From NCBI GenBank assembly GCA_029879945.1, contig JAOUPJ010000156.1:1-8427 (forward strand): a stretch of DNA of 8,427 nucleotides, in the 5' to 3' direction. The translations under genes were made by a program, and so were the position numbers. How positions within the stretch are numbered: the first letter of the stretch is position 1; each line of letters opens with the position of its first letter. This DNA comes from Gammaproteobacteria bacterium. GTDB lineage: Bacteria; Pseudomonadota; Gammaproteobacteria; S012-40. Under the pieces are notes generated by a model. It was not told the DNA's origin, ran no database searches, and saw only the letters and a list, made by a program, of their open reading frames with translations. Shown here piece by piece: positions 6,328-8,427 of this stretch.

Positions 6328-6708
6328 ATGAAAAGGGTAACTGGAATCGGCGGTGTGTTTTTTAGTGCAAAAAATCCGGGTGCGCTTCAGTCCTGGTACA
6401 AAACTCATCTCGGCATTGACGTGCAGGTTTGGGGTGGAGCCTCGTTTCCGTGGACGAATGAGGAAGGTACGCCAGTCAGTGGGTCGACTGCGTGGATGAT
6501 TGGAGACGGTTCCAATTTTGAGCCATCCAAGGCGCCTTTTATGATTAACTACCGTGTCGCCGATTTGAGTTCTTTATTAGAGCTTCTTCGTCAAGAAGAT
6601 TGCCAGGTGCTTGATGAAGTCAGTGAATCTGAGTACGGTAAGTTTGGATGGGTAATAGATCCTGAGGGTAATAAGGTGGAATTGTGGGAGCCACCACCGG
6701 GTCATTAA
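6328..6708 (+). CDS. VOC-family protein lacking the usual metal ligands
   Basis: A 126-residue glyoxalase/bleomycin-resistance-fold protein. The N-terminal module has GIGGVFFSAKNPGALQSWYK (6-25) and the C-terminal module ends in WVIDPEGNKVELWEPP (108-123), both family hallmarks. Only E118 of the four usual metal positions is kept. The first strand has no histidine (GGVFFS), and the third position reads INYRV (73-77) where a histidine is expected. A non-catalytic binding role, or a reaction that needs no such metal site, is therefore likely. It is preceded by GGGAGGGAG (6316-6324), a strong ribosome binding site three bases before the ATG. It lies 69 bases downstream of a metal-competent VOC gene but shares little obvious sequence with it, so the pair is not a recent duplication. 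Confidence 0.85.
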   Translation: MKRVTGIGGVFFSAKNPGALQSWYKTHLGIDVQVWGGASFPWTNEEGTPVSGSTAWMIGDGSNFEPSKAPFMINYRVADLSSLLELLRQEDCQVLDEVSESEYGKFGWVIDPEGNKVELWEPPPGH

Positions 6709-6756
6709 TAAAGCCATCTCTGATTGCTTATCGAGCCACTCTAATCCCCCCGCATG

Positions 6757-6765
6757 TGGTATATT
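6757..6765 (+). promoter_or_regulatory. extended -10 promoter for the histidine phosphatase gene
   Basis: TGG followed by TATATT (6760-6765) matches the extended -10 pattern TGnTATAAT with one mismatch, which can work without a -35 box. Transcription would begin near 6772 and give a leader of about 40 bases, suggesting the phosphatase is expressed apart from the VOC genes. Confidence 0.4.
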
Positions 6766-6811
6766 TAGCGGAATTTAGACGAAATAACCGCGTTTTATTG
6801 AGGGGTATGTG

Positions 6812-7735
6812 ATGAGCGCAGATGAGCTGCATGTGATTTTTATCAGACACGGCAGAACCACGGATAATGCAAAAGGGGTTATCTCTGGTGGTGTGGCTAA
6901 TCCTGATTTGGTGGCTGAAGGCCGTGAACAGGCCAAAGAGGCGAATATCGTTTACAAGGCGCTAGAGGCGAAGGGCCTTGTTGATGACAATACCCCGCTA
7001 TTTACCACTGATCGAGCTAGAGCAGTCGATACTGGGAAACTTTTCACGGGCCGTGAAAATGGCGAAAATTTTACGATTGATCAGCGGCTGTTGGAGCGCT
7101 TGCTTGGTGATTGGGATAGCAAGCTGACCGAAAGATTCCAGAAAGAATTTAAAGCTATTGACGGCTTCTCGCCACCCAATGAAGAGCTGCCTGCAGATCA
7201 CAAGGCACATGTTGTTGAGTGCCTGGATCAGCGCATCGAAGAATCCGGTGGCAAGCCTTTCATCATCGTATCGCATGGCGGAACCACCCGTAGAATTGCG
7301 GCCTATTTTGGTATTGAAGAGGGGCTGGAAGTACAAAACGCCATTCCTCATCACGCAGTCTCGAAAGATGGTGGCAAATCTTGGGAAATCAAAAAATTTC
7401 TTGTGAATGACAAGGGCGAGCTACAAGAAGAAATACTGCCAAAGAAACTTCCCAAGGCCGCGAAAACCGAGAGAACAATGGAGAGTATTTTACAAGAGCA
7501 TTCCGCAAATTCTTCACTTTCAGCTGGGATTCTCACGATTGAAACTGAACTGAGTGAGGATGCGAAAGCAGCTTTGGTAGATGATCTCGGCCTCCTGCTT
7601 ATTGGCAAGCATTATAAAGATGAAGGAGCCGTATCAGTCGAAGGGCCAAACGTTATTGTAAAACTCGATGACGTGCAGTCAGAAATTCTGCAAAAATTTG
7701 CCAATCTTAAAGGTTTAGAAATTCGCAGTAAATGA
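6812..7735 (+). CDS. histidine phosphatase superfamily protein with an unrecognised C-terminal domain
   Basis: A 307-residue protein. Residues 6-200 are a phosphoglycerate-mutase-like phosphatase domain: catalytic RHG at 12-14 (IRHGRTTDN), the supporting TTDRARAVDT (65-74), the acid region LLERLLGDWD (93-102) with E95 as likely general acid, and the second histidine H155 in IIVSHGGTTRR (151-161). The reaction is phosphate-ester hydrolysis through phospho-His13; the substrate is unknown. A lysine-rich linker (205-222) leads to about 70 residues (237-307) with alternating predicted strands and helices that match no family I know. The start is set at the ATG because GAGGGG (6800-6805) lies six bases upstream; a GTG at 6809 adds one residue but is too close. 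The protein is longer than usual single-domain members because of the tail. No signal peptide is seen, so it is probably cytoplasmic. Confidence 0.9.
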   Translation: MSADELHVIFIRHGRTTDNAKGVISGGVANPDLVAEGREQAKEANIVYKALEAKGLVDDNTPLFTTDRARAVDTGKLFTGRENGENFTIDQRLLERLLGDWDSKLTERFQKEFKAIDGFSPPNEELPADHKAHVVECLDQRIEESGGKPFIIVSHGGTTRRIAAYFGIEEGLEVQNAIPHHAVSKDGGKSWEIKKFLVNDKGELQEEILPKKLPKAAKTERTMESILQEHSANSSLSAGILTIETELSEDAKAALVDDLGLLLIGKHYKDEGAVSVEGPNVIVKLDDVQSEILQKFANLKGLEIRSK

Positions 7736-7793
7736 TGAACTAAAGCGGATTGACCGCGTTAACGATCTACCCTTTTCATCAAGACAGGGCAAA

Positions 7794-7813
7794 ATGGGGG
7801 CTGATGCCCCCAT
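7794..7813 (-). terminator. intrinsic terminator of the hemerythrin-like gene
   Basis: ATGGGGGC (7794-7801) and GCCCCCAT (7806-7813) form a perfect eight-pair stem with a TGAT loop. On the minus strand the stem is followed directly by TTTTGCCC, a short U run, 33 bases past the stop of the hemerythrin-like gene. On the plus strand no good U run follows, though the hairpin could also stop or blunt the phosphatase transcript, since the two genes converge. Confidence 0.65.
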
Positions 7814-7846
7814 GCGTGAAAAGTATTTTCTCTCTGAATGGGTAAT

Positions 7847-8427
7847 TTACGAATTAATCGTATTGTCCAGTCTTTCCCAGTCCGCCGCTGCCAGAACGTT
7901 TTGGCCAAGTTTACAGACGCCGTCGAAAACCTCAGGGGGAGCCGCCTGTTTCATTCCGCTGAACATAATCACCCGTTCGTTGTGATTCATGGCGGGGATC
8001 ATCAGGCTTAGAAAATTTCCCATTACCGGTGGTGGCAGATTGGCGCGTATTGTCGCGGAAACCTCCATGAGTTTTTGGTCGTCAAAGTGTTCCCATAAAA
8101 GCGGGGAAACGATTTGCTCCTCGTCTGCAATGTGTTGCAAGTATTCACCTACAAACCGGCTCAAGTCGAGATAAAGGGAACGACCTTGCTCGGTGGCGTC
8201 TTCTTGTTGTGCATCAAGGCCTTCAACTCGTGCCAGCAGTGTACTGATATCTTTTTCTAATCGCTGGTGTGCGTCTGCAAGCTTGACCGCAGTGTCAGCG
8301 TTGCACTCCTTAACCAGTGGTTCTACGTAGCTGTCTTCACTGTGGGCATGGGTTTCCAGAAGATTGTAGGTGAGACCAAATGTGTCAACCAGGCGTTTGA
8401 GCGAGTCCTTATTGTTAAATTCGGCAC
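7847..8427 (-). CDS. hemerythrin-like (HHE) domain protein, 5' end cut by the window edge
   Basis: The minus frame is open from the window edge to TAA at 7849-7847, giving 192 C-terminal residues plus a partial codon. It shows three predicted helices with hemerythrin metal-ligand patterns: ETHAHSEDSYVEPLV, DAHQRLEKDI and EYLQHIADEEQIVSPLLW, with histidine and acidic residues in HxxxE-type spacing. A further NHNERV motif lies in a fourth helix. Such proteins carry a non-haem di-iron centre and bind oxygen or nitric oxide, or sense iron or redox state; which applies here is unknown. The tail PPEVFDGVCKLGQNVLAAADW is typical of small cytoplasmic members. Only a short N-terminal part seems to be missing, judged by the usual length of about 200 residues. 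It converges on the phosphatase gene. Confidence 0.85.
   Translation of the reverse strand, partial: AEFNNKDSLKRLVDTFGLTYNLLETHAHSEDSYVEPLVKECNADTAVKLADAHQRLEKDISTLLARVEGLDAQQEDATEQGRSLYLDLSRFVGEYLQHIADEEQIVSPLLWEHFDDQKLMEVSATIRANLPPPVMGNFLSLMIPAMNHNERVIMFSGMKQAAPPEVFDGVCKLGQNVLAAADWERLDNTINS

Noticed and set aside
6809..6814. GTG at 6809 as the phosphatase start
   Set aside because: Only three bases from the GAGGGG site, while the ATG at 6812 has six; the difference is one residue.
6998..7354. A 118-codon open frame antisense to the histidine phosphatase gene
   Set aside because: It lies wholly opposite a gene with clear catalytic motifs, has no family motif and no good ribosome binding site; it is a shadow frame.
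7745..7757. GCGG-ATTGA-CCGC as a terminator for the phosphatase gene
   Set aside because: The stem has only four pairs and no U run follows; the perfect hairpin at 7794-7813 is far stronger.
7847..8164. Reading the hemerythrin-like protein as a complete 105-residue gene starting at 8164
   Set aside because: The codon at 8164-8162 is TTG inside a continuous frame that reaches the window edge and contains two further metal-ligand motifs upstream; the gene is longer and cut by the edge.

Overview
The window reads as an ordinary-density stretch of a Gram-negative bacterial chromosome, most likely a free-living gammaproteobacterium. This is inferred from moderate GC by eye, good Shine-Dalgarno sites, cleavable signal peptides and a MalT-type LuxR regulator; it is not a taxonomic proof. 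No rRNA, tRNA, CRISPR array, intact insertion sequence or phage gene is visible.

Left half (1-4285, minus strand, read right to left): a large MalT/AlkS-like ATPase regulator with a C-terminal LuxR helix-turn-helix (start best placed at 4285). Downstream of it come a small secreted DUF1579-like protein (945-1472) and a two-domain GNAT acetyltransferase (58-891). A further gene may begin at 45 and run off the left edge. The gaps between these genes hold strong stem-loops (1544-1609 and 911-934) that look like RNA-level control or processing points rather than plain terminators.

Centre (4286-4509): a divergent control region between the regulator and a secreted right-handed beta-helix protein (4510-5718). 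It holds TATAAT-like boxes and a TCAGAC direct repeat spaced one helical turn, with an inverted third copy. The layout suggests, without proving, that the regulator controls the divergent secreted protein.

Right half (5815-7735, plus strand): two adjacent VOC (glyoxalase/dioxygenase-fold) proteins, one with a complete metal site and one without, then a histidine phosphatase carrying an unrecognised C-terminal domain behind its own extended -10 promoter. A 14-bp stem-loop separates the beta-helix gene from the first VOC gene. At the right edge a convergent minus-strand hemerythrin-like gene enters, cut by the window end, and a perfect 8-bp hairpin serves as its terminator.

No clear new defence, secretion or biosynthetic system is seen. 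The items most worth a second look are the phosphatase C-terminal domain, the repeat-bearing divergent control region, the mutually exclusive hairpins after the regulator, and the metal-site-less VOC protein.
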